Shown: positions 1-5,508 of the stretch, in pieces | Layout: the number at the start of each line of letters is the position of its first letter | Position numbering within the stretch: the stretch's first letter is position 1 | NCBI GenBank assembly: GCA_002732685.1 | Contig: NVRS01000005.1 | Coordinates: 16,245 to 21,752, forward strand | Origin: Robiginitomaculum sp. | GTDB taxonomy: Bacteria; Pseudomonadota; Alphaproteobacteria; Caulobacterales; Maricaulaceae | Direction: 5' to 3' | DNA length: 5,508 nucleotides | Notes under the pieces: model-generated | Seen by the model: only the letters and a program-made list of their open reading frames with translations | Databases searched by the model: none | Told to the model about the DNA's origin: nothing | Position numbers and translations under genes: made by a program

Positions 1-1128
1 GCGTTCCAGCAAACAAAAATAAGCATTGAAGTTACCTTTTCAGAGCAAGTCATTGATCCAAATGGTACCCGCGACCCAGAAATCCTCGCGCTCGCAAATT
101 ACAAACCTGTACTAACGGCGGCTTTGGCAAAGACATTTCCGAACGTTACTGAACGCCGTGATAAAAAACGCCTCTATAAGCTCCTTTCTAGCGGGGCGGT
201 CTACGAATTGGGAAAGCTTGTAAGCGGTAATTTAGACCTGATCGGGACAACCCAAAACATCTGGCTACCGGCGGCGTCTGAAGTTGACCTTTTCATGAAG
301 GGAAAAATTGACAAAAGCCTCGCCGAAGAGCTGCGCCGCCTCAAAGACAAAGACATCGTTTATATCGAAATGCTTGAACAAAACGGCCAAATAAAGAAGA
401 AATTCAACACAGCATTTTTCACCAATGGGGATAGCCGTGAGCCAGAAATGGCCGGTATATTAGGCGCAGCTTTGGGTTCGTTTTTCTCTTTGCTGGTCTG
501 CTTTATGATTGCCTTCCCCTTAGGTATATCGACGGCAGTTTATCTTGAAGAATATGCCCGTAAATCAAAGATCACCGACCTGATTGAAATTAACATCAAT
601 AATTTAGCCGCCGTGCCTTCCATCGTGTTTGGCCTGCTTGGTTTATCTATATTCTTGGGTGTATTTCACATCCCGCGTTCCACCCCGCTTGTGGGCGGCA
701 TGGTCTTAGCGCTGATGACCTTACCGACCATTATTATTGCAGCACGCGCCAGCTTGCGTTCGGTTCCGCAGTCGGTTCGCGATGCGGCGTTTGGCCTTGG
801 TGCCAGCAAAACACAAGCAACATTTCACCATGTTGTACCGCTTGCCATGCCCGGCATGTTAACGGGAACAATTTTAGGCATGGCGCAAGCCCTCGGCGAA
901 ACGGCGCCACTTTTGATGATTGGTATGGTGGCATTTATTGTCGATATCCCGCACGGGGTAACGGACGCGGCAACCTCATTGCCAGTACAAATATTCTTAT
1001 GGGCAGACAGCCCGGAGAAAGGCTTTGTCGAGCGCACATCTGCGGCGATTATCGTGTTGCTCGCCTTTTTGATCTTGATGAATTTACTCGCCGTGTTTTT
1101 ACGCAGAAAACTTGAACGGCGCTGGTAG
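1..1128 (+). CDS. pstA: Phosphate ABC transporter permease PstA, 5'-truncated by the window edge
   Basis: Inner-membrane permease subunit of the high-affinity PstSCAB phosphate importer, which pairs with PstC to form the channel. The frame is open from base 1 (375 codons visible). The TTG at 124 is only an internal codon, and the true start lies left of the window. The first ~150 visible residues are soluble and match the DUF3333-type region found before the permease domain in alphaproteobacterial PstA, including [17 protein letters not shown] and [11 protein letters not shown]. From about base 454 come five hydrophobic helices. The cytoplasmic EAA loop that contacts the ATPase is at about 781-870 (DAAFGLGAS, then VVPLAMPGM), followed by the family motif [10 protein letters not shown]. 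It ends with the basic tail RRKLERRW and TAG. The pstB start is 11 bases downstream, so the two are surely co-transcribed. Identity is seen directly in the motifs; the missing N-terminus presumably holds the first membrane helix. Confidence 0.95.
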   Translation, partial: AFQQTKISIEVTFSEQVIDPNGTRDPEILALANYKPVLTAALAKTFPNVTERRDKKRLYKLLSSGAVYELGKLVSGNLDLIGTTQNIWLPAASEVDLFMKGKIDKSLAEELRRLKDKDIVYIEMLEQNGQIKKKFNTAFFTNGDSREPEMAGILGAALGSFFSLLVCFMIAFPLGISTAVYLEEYARKSKITDLIEININNLAAVPSIVFGLLGLSIFLGVFHIPRSTPLVGGMVLALMTLPTIIIAARASLRSVPQSVRDAAFGLGASKTQATFHHVVPLAMPGMLTGTILGMAQALGETAPLLMIGMVAFIVDIPHGVTDAATSLPVQIFLWADSPEKGFVERTSAAIIVLLAFLILMNLLAVFLRRKLERRW

Positions 1129-1139
1129 GGTATAAAGCA

Positions 1140-1943
1140 ATGGGAATGATTATGAATATGCAAACTGAACAAGCATCGGCATTAAAACCACCAATTTTAA
1201 GTGCTAATAACGTCGATGTTTTTTACGGTAAAAAACAAGCAATTGATGATGTAAGTCTGGATATTCCGGTAAACCAGATAACGGCTCTTATCGGGCCGTC
1301 CGGTTGCGGTAAATCGACATTCCTGCGCTGTTTCAACCGCATGAATGATACGATTTCTGTTTGCAAAGTCACAGGCGATATCCGCTTTGCTGGTCAAGAT
1401 ATATATGCACCCAAGGTTGACGTTGTGGCCCTGCGGGCCCGTATCGGTATGGTGTTTCAAAAAGCCAACCCGTTTCCAAAATCTATTTTTGATAACGTAG
1501 CTTACGGCCCGCGTATTCACGACCTCGCGGAAAATAAAGACCATCTTGAAGACATCGTCATTACGTCTTTAAAGCGTGCAGGTCTTTATGATGAAGTGTC
1601 TGACCGTCTCGACGAATCGGGTACAAGCCTGTCCGGCGGACAGCAACAACGCCTGTGTATTGCCCGCGCCATTGCCGTTGACCCACAAGTCATTTTGATG
1701 GACGAGCCTTGCTCCGCTCTTGATCCGATTGCCACTGCGGTCGTTGAAGATCTTATGGAAAGCATGAAGGAAAAATACACGATCGTTATTGTCACCCACT
1801 CCATGGCGCAAGCAGCGCGGATTTCGCAAAAGACGGCGTTTTTCCATTTGGGCAAATTGGTGGAATACGGTGCAACGGAAAAAATATTCACCAACCCCGA
1901 AGACATACGCACACAAAATTACATTTCTGGAAAGATTGGCTAG
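1140..1943 (+). CDS. pstB: Phosphate ABC transporter ATP-binding protein PstB
   Basis: Cytoplasmic ATPase that powers phosphate import through PstC/PstA. All ABC ATPase motifs are present in the 267-residue product: A-loop tyrosine in VFYG (~Y29), Walker [10 protein letters not shown] (52-60), Q-loop in VFQKANPFP (Q107), signature LSGGQQQR (164-171), Walker B VILMDEP (184-190), D-loop SALDP (192-196) and switch histidine H220. FNRMND after Walker A and the YISGKIG ending are typical of PstB rather than other ABC ATPases; length is normal. The start is uncertain within a few codons: the product would begin MGMIMNM, with in-frame ATGs at 1140, 1146, 1152 and 1158. TAGGG at 1126-1130, overlapping the pstA stop, sits 9 bases before 1140 and supports that start. 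GGGA at 1142-1145 could instead serve 1152. It lies 9 bases before phoU. Confidence 0.97.
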   Translation: MGMIMNMQTEQASALKPPILSANNVDVFYGKKQAIDDVSLDIPVNQITALIGPSGCGKSTFLRCFNRMNDTISVCKVTGDIRFAGQDIYAPKVDVVALRARIGMVFQKANPFPKSIFDNVAYGPRIHDLAENKDHLEDIVITSLKRAGLYDEVSDRLDESGTSLSGGQQQRLCIARAIAVDPQVILMDEPCSALDPIATAVVEDLMESMKEKYTIVIVTHSMAQAARISQKTAFFHLGKLVEYGATEKIFTNPEDIRTQNYISGKIG

Positions 1944-1946
1944 GAG
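1942..1946 (+). promoter_or_regulatory. Shine-Dalgarno site of phoU overlapping the pstB stop codon
   Basis: AGGAG begins inside the TAG stop of pstB and lies 6 bases before the phoU ATG at 1953. This fixes the phoU start and suggests that translation of the two genes is coupled. Confidence 0.75.
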
Positions 1947-1952
1947 TCGACT

Positions 1953-2687
1953 ATGAACACCCAACATATAGTATCCTCATTTAATGATGATCTTAACCGC
2001 CTCGAAAGCCTGCTCCTCGAAATGGGCGGCCTCGTAGAAAAACAACTCCTTGAGGCCACCCAGGCCCTACGCAAAGAAGACCGCGCGCGCGCCAAAAAAG
2101 TCCTTAAGGGTGATAAGCGTATCAACAAACTTGAAGCGGAATTAAACGAAAATGCCATCAAAATTCTGGCTCTGCGTCAACCCGTTGCCGCAGATTTGCG
2201 CAATGTGGTCATGACTTTAAAAATGGCGAGCCATTTGGAGCGTATTGGCGATTACACCAAAAACATGGCGCGGCGTACAAATACCATTACCAAGGCTGAA
2301 GCTTTCACAGGTTCAATCGGGACATTGGTGCGCATGAGCGAGCTGGTGCAAAACATGATTAAGTCCGTGTTAGACGCTTATAACAAACGCGACGCAGATG
2401 CTGCCCAGGACATACGCATAGCCGACGAAGGTGTTGACCAAATGCACAATACTTTGTTTCGCGAGCTTCTCACCTATATGATGGAAGATGTGCGTAATAT
2501 TTCGGGCTGTATGCACTTGCTGTTTATTGCTAAAAACATTGAACGCATGGGCGATCATGTAGCGGATATTGCCCAAGAAATCATTTTCCTTGTCACTGGT
2601 AAATGGCCAGAAGACAAGCGTCCCAAGGGCGACAAAACCAGTAAAATTATTATTGAGCCTAATGACATTAAAAACGAACAGGCGTAA
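1953..2687 (+). CDS. phoU: Phosphate signalling/transport regulator PhoU
   Basis: Cytoplasmic, peripheral membrane regulator. In the known family, PhoU links the PstSCAB transporter to the sensor kinase PhoR, keeping the Pho response off when phosphate is plentiful and restraining uptake. The 244-residue product shows two PhoU helical-bundle repeats. Each carries the paired metal-binding motif: ERIGDYTKN at 96-104 and ERMGDHVAD at 197-205. The stretch ALRQPVAADLRNVVMTLKMASHLERIGD (first repeat, ~73-100) is highly typical. Length is near the family norm. The C-terminal ~25 residues after TGKWPE are charged and look like a flexible tail. The start is set by AGGAG six bases upstream. phoB follows after 9 bases. 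No missing key residues are seen. Confidence 0.97.
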   Translation: MNTQHIVSSFNDDLNRLESLLLEMGGLVEKQLLEATQALRKEDRARAKKVLKGDKRINKLEAELNENAIKILALRQPVAADLRNVVMTLKMASHLERIGDYTKNMARRTNTITKAEAFTGSIGTLVRMSELVQNMIKSVLDAYNKRDADAAQDIRIADEGVDQMHNTLFRELLTYMMEDVRNISGCMHLLFIAKNIERMGDHVADIAQEIIFLVTGKWPEDKRPKGDKTSKIIIEPNDIKNEQA

Positions 2688-2696
2688 GGCATAAGT

Positions 2697-3380
2697 ATGA
2701 AACCGCTCATCCTCATCATTGAAGACGAACAAGCACAAGCTCAAATATTACAATACAATCTTGAGGCTGAAGGCTACCGCGTCAAACACGCCCCTACGGC
2801 GGATGAGGGTTTACTGCTTATCCAAGAATACAGTCCTGACCTTATTTTGCTCGATTGGATGTTACCTGATATGTCCGGCATAGAGGTGTGTCGCCAAATC
2901 AAAGCCAACCCTGATACAAAGACAATCCCCGTCATCATGCTCACCGCGCGCGGAACCGAAGACGATAAAGTCCGCGGGCTCGGCGTTGGAGCAGATGATT
3001 ATGTGGTTAAACCCCACTCCATCAAAGAACTTATCGCCCGTATAAAAGCCAATTTGCGCAAAGCCGGTATCGGCAATACCGAACTAGCTTACGGCGGCGT
3101 AATTATGAATACGGAAACCCACCGCGTCAGCCGCGATGACCAAAACATCAAACTCGGCCCCACTGAATTCCGCCTTCTTAAAATATTCTTGGAGCGCCCA
3201 CAAAAAGTCTGGAGCCGCGCCGCACTCCTCGACCATGTGTGGGGTACAGATATATATGTGGATGAGCGCACGGTCGACGTCCACATTGGCCGCCTTAGGA
3301 AGGCCTTAAACACCGATAACAAAAAAGACCTCATCCGCACCATAAGAAGCGCAGGCTACGCCCTCGATGTGGAAGAGTGA
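2697..3380 (+). CDS. phoB: Phosphate regulon response regulator PhoB (OmpR family)
   Basis: Two-domain transcription factor that PhoR phosphorylates under phosphate starvation; it then binds pho boxes and activates genes such as pst. The receiver domain covers residues ~3-120: acidic pocket E9/D10, phospho-acceptor D53 in LLDWMLPD, switch T83 in MLTA, and K105 in VVKP. The winged-helix DNA-binding domain covers ~128-225: LGPTEFRLL, WSRAALLDHVWG, recognition helix around RTVDVHIGRLRKAL (191-204), and the wing RSAGYAL. Length of 227 matches PhoB. It is assigned to PhoB rather than another OmpR regulator by the DWMLPDMSG and VWG.DIYVDERTVDVHIGRLRKAL signatures and by position right after phoU. 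TAAGG at 2685-2689, overlapping the phoU stop, is the ribosome site, 7 bases from ATG. One small difference is KPHS where E. coli PhoB has KPFS. phoR is not adjacent downstream. Confidence 0.96.
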   Translation: MKPLILIIEDEQAQAQILQYNLEAEGYRVKHAPTADEGLLLIQEYSPDLILLDWMLPDMSGIEVCRQIKANPDTKTIPVIMLTARGTEDDKVRGLGVGADDYVVKPHSIKELIARIKANLRKAGIGNTELAYGGVIMNTETHRVSRDDQNIKLGPTEFRLLKIFLERPQKVWSRAALLDHVWGTDIYVDERTVDVHIGRLRKALNTDNKKDLIRTIRSAGYALDVEE

Positions 3381-3389
3381 CCACAGGGG
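3362..3389 (+). terminator. Imperfect hairpin across the phoB stop codon, possible weak terminator
   Basis: TGTGG (3368-3372) pairs with CCACA (3381-3385) around an 8-base loop containing the TGA stop. After a GA bulge, CCTC (3362-3365) can pair with GGGG (3386-3389) with one G-U pair. The only T-run, CTTTTA at 3399-3404, begins about 10 bases later and is not immediately adjacent, so this is not a textbook intrinsic terminator. It is the best candidate for ending the pst-pho transcript in the 49-base gap before the convergent gene. Confidence 0.25.
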
Positions 3390-3429
3390 AAAACCGCGCT
3401 TTTATAGGGTATTTTGGGCTACGCCCGGC

Positions 3430-4113
3430 TTACACCTGCTGTAGCGACAACCATTTCTCTTCGTTTACGCCCATGATTAGCAACCAAAAAGCCATCATTA
3501 TTTCGCCGATGAACAGAAACTGAGCAAATTGAAACCCAATATCTGGCAAAAGAATGTAGATGAAACTATCTGCGAGATAGCCAAAACAACCGATCATCAA
3601 AGCAATGCCGATTATTTTGGGCATGAAATTAGATTTATAAACAAGATAACCCATTGGAAACAGCCATAACCCCCAAAAGATACCCGCAATAATAATGCCG
3701 TACTGATGGATGCCTAGAAACAACAATACAAATGATTCTGAAATATCTGAACTATCCAAAATTAATAATATCGCGCCGTGGTTCACTTCATTCAGTAGTG
3801 CAATTGGCACACCAAGTACGGCCAATAATACTAATATTTTTGCAACATTCTGGTTCACAGAAACGAATAGCCGGTAAAGCATGAGGACCAACATTATATC
3901 CACAAGCTGGACCAACAATGCGGCCAACATGGATAATTTAAACATGCCTTCATTATCTCGTAAATTGGCGACCGTAGCCGTTAAGTCCCCATCGACGACG
4001 AGCATTGGGATATACATAATCCCCAATATACCCAGAGGTATGAGCAGAAAATACATGAACCCAGCGAGCCTTGCAAAAGATTTAAGGGGCGGTAGTTTGT
4101 TGGCATTTGTCAT
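3430..4113 (-). CDS. DUF4386 family membrane protein of unknown function
   Basis: Predicted inner-membrane protein of 227 residues with about six hydrophobic helices, roughly at residues 14-36, 58-83, 91-118, 128-157, 165-189 and 197-216. Features matching the DUF4386 family are ARLAGFMYFLL near the N-terminus, LVVDGDLTATVANLRDNEGMF (~38-58), DIMLVLMLYRLFVSVN (72-87), a conserved-looking N108/H112 pair in LLNEVNHGA, and GIHQYGIIIAGIFWGLWLFPMGYLVYKSNFMPKIIG (~134-169). No biochemical role is established for the family to my knowledge, and none is claimed here. The start at 4113 is preceded by a modest ribosome site, GAGAT (+ strand 4118-4122), 4 bases before the ATG. It is divergent from the LysR gene across 92 AT-rich bases and convergent with phoB. 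The gene itself looks AT-richer than much of the pst-pho operon by eye. It could be the regulatory target of the adjacent LysR protein; that is inference from layout. Confidence 0.85.
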   Translation of the reverse strand: MTNANKLPPLKSFARLAGFMYFLLIPLGILGIMYIPMLVVDGDLTATVANLRDNEGMFKLSMLAALLVQLVDIMLVLMLYRLFVSVNQNVAKILVLLAVLGVPIALLNEVNHGAILLILDSSDISESFVLLFLGIHQYGIIIAGIFWGLWLFPMGYLVYKSNFMPKIIGIALMIGCFGYLADSFIYILLPDIGFQFAQFLFIGEIMMAFWLLIMGVNEEKWLSLQQV

Positions 4114-4142
4114 CTGTATCTCGCATTTTATAATTCTTAATT

Positions 4143-4160
4143 TATGATAATCCTATCATA
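4143..4160. promoter_or_regulatory. Inverted repeat TATGATA-N4-TATCATA, candidate regulator binding site
   Basis: A perfect 7-bp inverted repeat with spacer ATCC lies between two divergent genes, one encoding a LysR-type regulator. It begins 30 bases upstream of the DUF4386 ATG and ends 46 bases before the LysR ATG at 4206. It contains T-N11-A spacings (4143/4155 and 4148/4160), but its exact symmetry is even-spaced rather than the strict LysR box. The arm TTATGATA recurs at 4199-4206. Binding by the neighbouring LysR protein is inference. Confidence 0.5.
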
Positions 4161-4167
4161 TCCATGC

Positions 4168-4179
4168 ATAAATATTTAT
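4168..4179. repeat. 12-bp perfect palindrome ATAAATATTTAT
   Basis: The sequence equals its own reverse complement. It is pure A/T in an AT-rich region, so chance is a real possibility. It could be a second operator half or simply an easily melted stretch. A looser pair, TGCATA (4165-4170) and TATGCA (4192-4197), flanks its right side. Confidence 0.35.
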
Positions 4180-4198
4180 AAATTGCCAAAATATGCAC

Positions 4199-4206
4199 TT
4201 ATGATA
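4199..4206 (+). repeat. Second copy of TTATGATA at the LysR gene start
   Basis: TTATGATA occurs at 4142-4149, as the left arm of the inverted repeat, and again here, 57 bases away in the same orientation. This copy touches the first ATG (4206-4208) and contains the -10-like hexamer TATGAT (4200-4205). It could be an autoregulatory half-site or a -10 element for transcription starting near 4212. That would make the ATG at 4218 the usable, nearly leaderless start. Confidence 0.35.
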
Positions 4207-5126
4207 TGCGTATACGTATGGATTGGCGATCGGTAAAATTTAACTGGAACAGGGCACGCGCCTTTCTTCTAACTGTGGAAGAAGGCTCTTTATCGGCTGC
4301 AGCTCGAGCGCTAGGCATGACGCAGCCAACGCTCGGACGCCAAGTAACGGCGCTTGAAGAAGAATTAGGGATTGTACTGTTTGAGCGTGTCGGACGTGGT
4401 TTGACATTAACACCTAACGGGCTGGAGCTTGTTGAACATGTTAGAGCTATGGGCGAGGCGGCGAGCCGCATCTCTTTGTCTGCGACGGGCCGTTCTATTG
4501 CCGTTGAAGGCAATGTGTGCATTGCCGCTAGTGATATTGATGCTACATTCAGATTGCCGCCTATTATTGCAAACATACGGCGCGCCGAGCCAGGAATAGA
4601 TATAGAAATTGTTGTATCAAATAAGGTGAGTGACTTAAAACGGCGGGAAGCAGATATTGCCGTCCGCAGTTTTCGACCAACACAACCTGATTTAATCGCC
4701 AAAAAAATTGTAGATGAGAACACACACCTATATGCCTCTCCGCATTACCTGAATAAAATCGGCAACCCAATGCCGCAGGATGATTTAACACATGTGGATT
4801 TTATTGGCTTTGACAGAAGCGACATACTCATCAAACTATTTGGTGGGTCAGGTCTTAAGCTAACACAAAGTAATTTTCCCATTGTTACCCAGTTTCAACT
4901 CTTGCAGTTTGAGCTCGCAAAGCAAGACCTAGGGCTAATGATTTTACCCGAGGACATTGGCGACGCCGAACCATTGCTGGAACGTGCATTTCCAGAACTG
5001 GACCCAATAGTTGTTTCTCAGCTATGGCTAGTTTGCCACCGAGAGCTTAAAACAAATAGACGTGTTCGTTTGGTTTTTGATCTATTGGCAAAGGAACTGA
5101 AAAAGCAACAATGTCTGCAAACGTAG
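4206..5126 (+). CDS. LysR-type transcriptional regulator
   Basis: Cytoplasmic DNA-binding regulator with normal family length (306 residues, or 302 from the second start). The N-terminal winged helix-turn-helix is clear at residues ~18-75: ARAFLLTVEEGSLSAAARALG, then MTQPTLGRQVTALEEELG, then LFERVGRGLTLTPNGLEL. A linker helix follows (~76-97), then a periplasmic-binding-protein-like effector domain (~100-300) with ADIAVRSFRPTQPDLIAKKI and the ASPHYL segment. The ligand cannot be told from sequence. The start is uncertain: ATG at 4206 gives MRIRMDWRS, whereas in-frame ATG at 4218 gives MDWRS, closer to many family members (MDW...). Neither has a Shine-Dalgarno site. It is divergent from the DUF4386 gene, its most likely target. 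The lipoprotein gene 100 bases downstream on the same strand may be a second target or read-through partner. Confidence 0.93.
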   Translation: MRIRMDWRSVKFNWNRARAFLLTVEEGSLSAAARALGMTQPTLGRQVTALEEELGIVLFERVGRGLTLTPNGLELVEHVRAMGEAASRISLSATGRSIAVEGNVCIAASDIDATFRLPPIIANIRRAEPGIDIEIVVSNKVSDLKRREADIAVRSFRPTQPDLIAKKIVDENTHLYASPHYLNKIGNPMPQDDLTHVDFIGFDRSDILIKLFGGSGLKLTQSNFPIVTQFQLLQFELAKQDLGLMILPEDIGDAEPLLERAFPELDPIVVSQLWLVCHRELKTNRRVRLVFDLLAKELKKQQCLQT

Positions 5127-5226
5127 ATAGTCGTCCCTCAACACAGATGGAAAATCAAATTAGAGTTTTGCAAGGGGGTAATATGGTTCTTTACTGCCGC
5201 TTAGAGAAGCAAAAGAGGAGGGCGTT
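5127..5226 (+). other. Intergenic spacer between the LysR and lipoprotein genes
   Basis: These 100 bases show no credible terminator hairpin after the LysR stop and no convincing promoter. TTGCAA (5168-5173) and TAATAT (5179-5184) are present but spaced only 5 bases apart. At the right end there is a strong ribosome site. Read-through from the LysR gene into the lipoprotein gene is possible. Confidence 0.5.
5216..5221 (+). promoter_or_regulatory. Strong Shine-Dalgarno site of the lipoprotein gene
   Basis: AGGAGG is a full-strength anti-16S match, 5 bases before the ATG at 5227. It fixes the start of the following gene and argues that the ORF is really translated. Confidence 0.8.
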
Positions 5227-5493
5227 ATGCTGAGAGCAATCATTGCATCAGTGTTTTTGGTGGGTCTTGCAGTTGCGTGTGCTCCTGTTGTTGAGGACGA
5301 TCTCACCGCTAGGAACAAGCAACTTGCCAGCGATTTTTATCAAGATCTTTGGTTCACAAATAATACCGAAAAATACATTGATTATGTTGCCGATACTTAT
5401 GTTATTCACGATATCGGCGATGCCAAGGGCCTGACCAAACCAGCAATTACTCAAAAAAAATCGCTGATACTTTTCACGGCTTTGGAAAACTGA
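5227..5493 (+). CDS. Putative SnoaL/NTF2-like lipoprotein, frame broken at an A8 run and cut by the window end
   Basis: Residues 1-17 form a signal peptide (basic MLR, then a hydrophobic core) ending in the lipobox-like LAVAC, with C18 as the predicted lipidated cysteine. The product should therefore be a membrane-anchored periplasmic lipoprotein. The mature part, NKQLASDFYQDLWFTNNTEKYIDYVADTYVIHD, resembles the first helices and strand of SnoaL-like/NTF2-fold proteins, a superfamily with both enzymes and non-catalytic ligand binders; no specific reaction can be assigned. The uninterrupted frame stops at TGA 5491-5493 after 88 residues, about half the usual domain. Its last residues after ITQKK look unlike the family. 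Frame -1 from the A run (codons from 5460) instead reads IADTFHGFGKLTGKID and stays open to the window edge, so the intact protein probably continues there. The strong ribosome site supports the start. Family assignment is moderate; frameshift evidence is good. Confidence 0.6.
   Translation: MLRAIIASVFLVGLAVACAPVVEDDLTARNKQLASDFYQDLWFTNNTEKYIDYVADTYVIHDIGDAKGLTKPAITQKKSLILFTALEN
5453..5460 (+). other. A8 homopolymer at the lipoprotein frame break
   Basis: Eight A's follow C5452. In the reading frame they give CAA AAA AAA, which contains the slippery heptamer A-AAA-AAA in the correct phase for -1 ribosomal slippage. A -1 shift here, or one additional A in the DNA or transcript, continues the SnoaL-like frame to the window end. 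Homopolymers of this size are also a frequent site of sequencing indels and of phase-variation mutations. Confidence 0.7.
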
Positions 5494-5508
5494 CTGGCAA
5501 AATCGACT
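5460..5508 (+). other. Probable continuation of the lipoprotein gene in the -1 frame
   Basis: Reading codons from 5460 gives IADTFHGFGKLTGKID without a stop up to the last base of the window. The hydrophilic/aromatic pattern fits the middle of a SnoaL-like domain far better than the zero-frame tail SLILFTALEN. It is partial because the window ends. Confidence 0.55.

Larger units (their letters stand above)
4114..4205. promoter_or_regulatory. Divergent, AT-rich promoter region between the DUF4386 and LysR genes
   Basis: This 92-base gap must hold the promoters of both outward-facing genes. No convincing -35/-10 pair with 16-18 base spacing was found on either strand. Hexamers resembling a -10 are TATGAT on the + strand at 4143-4148 and 4200-4205, and on the - strand at 4155-4160, plus TATAAA on the - strand at 4127-4132. 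Such weak -35 elements are common at activator-dependent promoters. It contains the inverted repeat and palindrome listed separately. Confidence 0.6.

Noticed and set aside
124..126. TTG as the start of pstA
   Set aside because: The same frame is open and protein-like back to base 1, within the expected N-terminal region of PstA, so TTG is an internal leucine codon.
1569..1967. 132-codon and 108-codon open frames on the - strand opposite pstB
   Set aside because: They are mirror frames of a strongly conserved ABC ATPase gene. The translation resembles no family I recognise.
3416..3426. GGGC-TAC-GCCC mini-hairpin as terminator for the DUF4386 gene
   Set aside because: The stem is only 4 bp with a 3-base loop, and in the - direction it is followed by A's, not T's.
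3881..4147. 88-codon + strand frame opposite the DUF4386 gene start
   Set aside because: It overlaps the well-supported DUF4386 coding region antisense, and the product looks random.
4114..4205. Pho box (CTGTCAT-type repeats) that would put the divergent genes under PhoB
   Set aside because: No pair of CTGTCAT-like repeats with 11-base spacing was found here or in the other gaps of the window.
4199..4723. 174-codon open frame on the - strand inside the LysR gene
   Set aside because: It lies fully opposite a clear LysR coding sequence, has serine/arginine-rich low-information translation, and has no recognisable domain.
1..5508. tRNA/rRNA genes, CRISPR repeats, insertion-sequence ends or transposase remnants
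   Set aside because: I saw no cloverleaf sequences, regularly spaced repeats or transposase-like translations on either strand.

Overview
The window looks like chromosomal DNA of an alphaproteobacterium with moderate GC content. The main reason is the first gene: its PstA permease carries the long soluble N-terminal region (DUF3333 type) typical of alphaproteobacterial PstA. The order pstA-pstB-phoU-phoB, with phoB closing the operon, is also common in that class. The species cannot be named from this sequence.

Positions 1-3380 (+ strand) are the 3' part of a phosphate uptake and phosphate-sensing operon. pstA is cut by the left edge, then come pstB, phoU and phoB with gaps of only 9-11 bases, so one transcript is likely. 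PstA and PstB are the permease and ATPase of the high-affinity phosphate ABC transporter. PhoU couples transporter state to signalling, and PhoB is the DNA-binding response regulator. The partner genes pstS, pstC and phoR are not here; they presumably lie to the left or elsewhere. Positions 3381-3429 form a short convergent gap with one imperfect hairpin at the end of phoB.

Positions 3430-5126 hold a divergent pair: a six-helix membrane protein of the DUF4386 family (- strand) and a LysR-type regulator (+ strand). They share a 92-base AT-rich intergenic region containing a perfect 7-bp inverted repeat (TATGATA-N4-TATCATA), a 12-bp palindrome, and a second copy of one repeat arm (TTATGATA) at the regulator's start. 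This is the classic layout of a LysR regulator controlling itself and its divergent neighbour, although the target is inferred.

Positions 5127-5508 contain a 100-base spacer and the start of a small predicted lipoprotein whose mature part resembles SnoaL/NTF2-like proteins. Its frame is broken at a run of eight A's. The frame reached by a -1 shift there continues, open and protein-like, to the right edge. This is the oddest feature in the window, but sequencing error is a serious alternative. I see no RNA genes, mobile elements or CRISPR arrays. Apart from the frameshift and the undescribed divergent locus, the content is ordinary, and I do not find a convincing new system.
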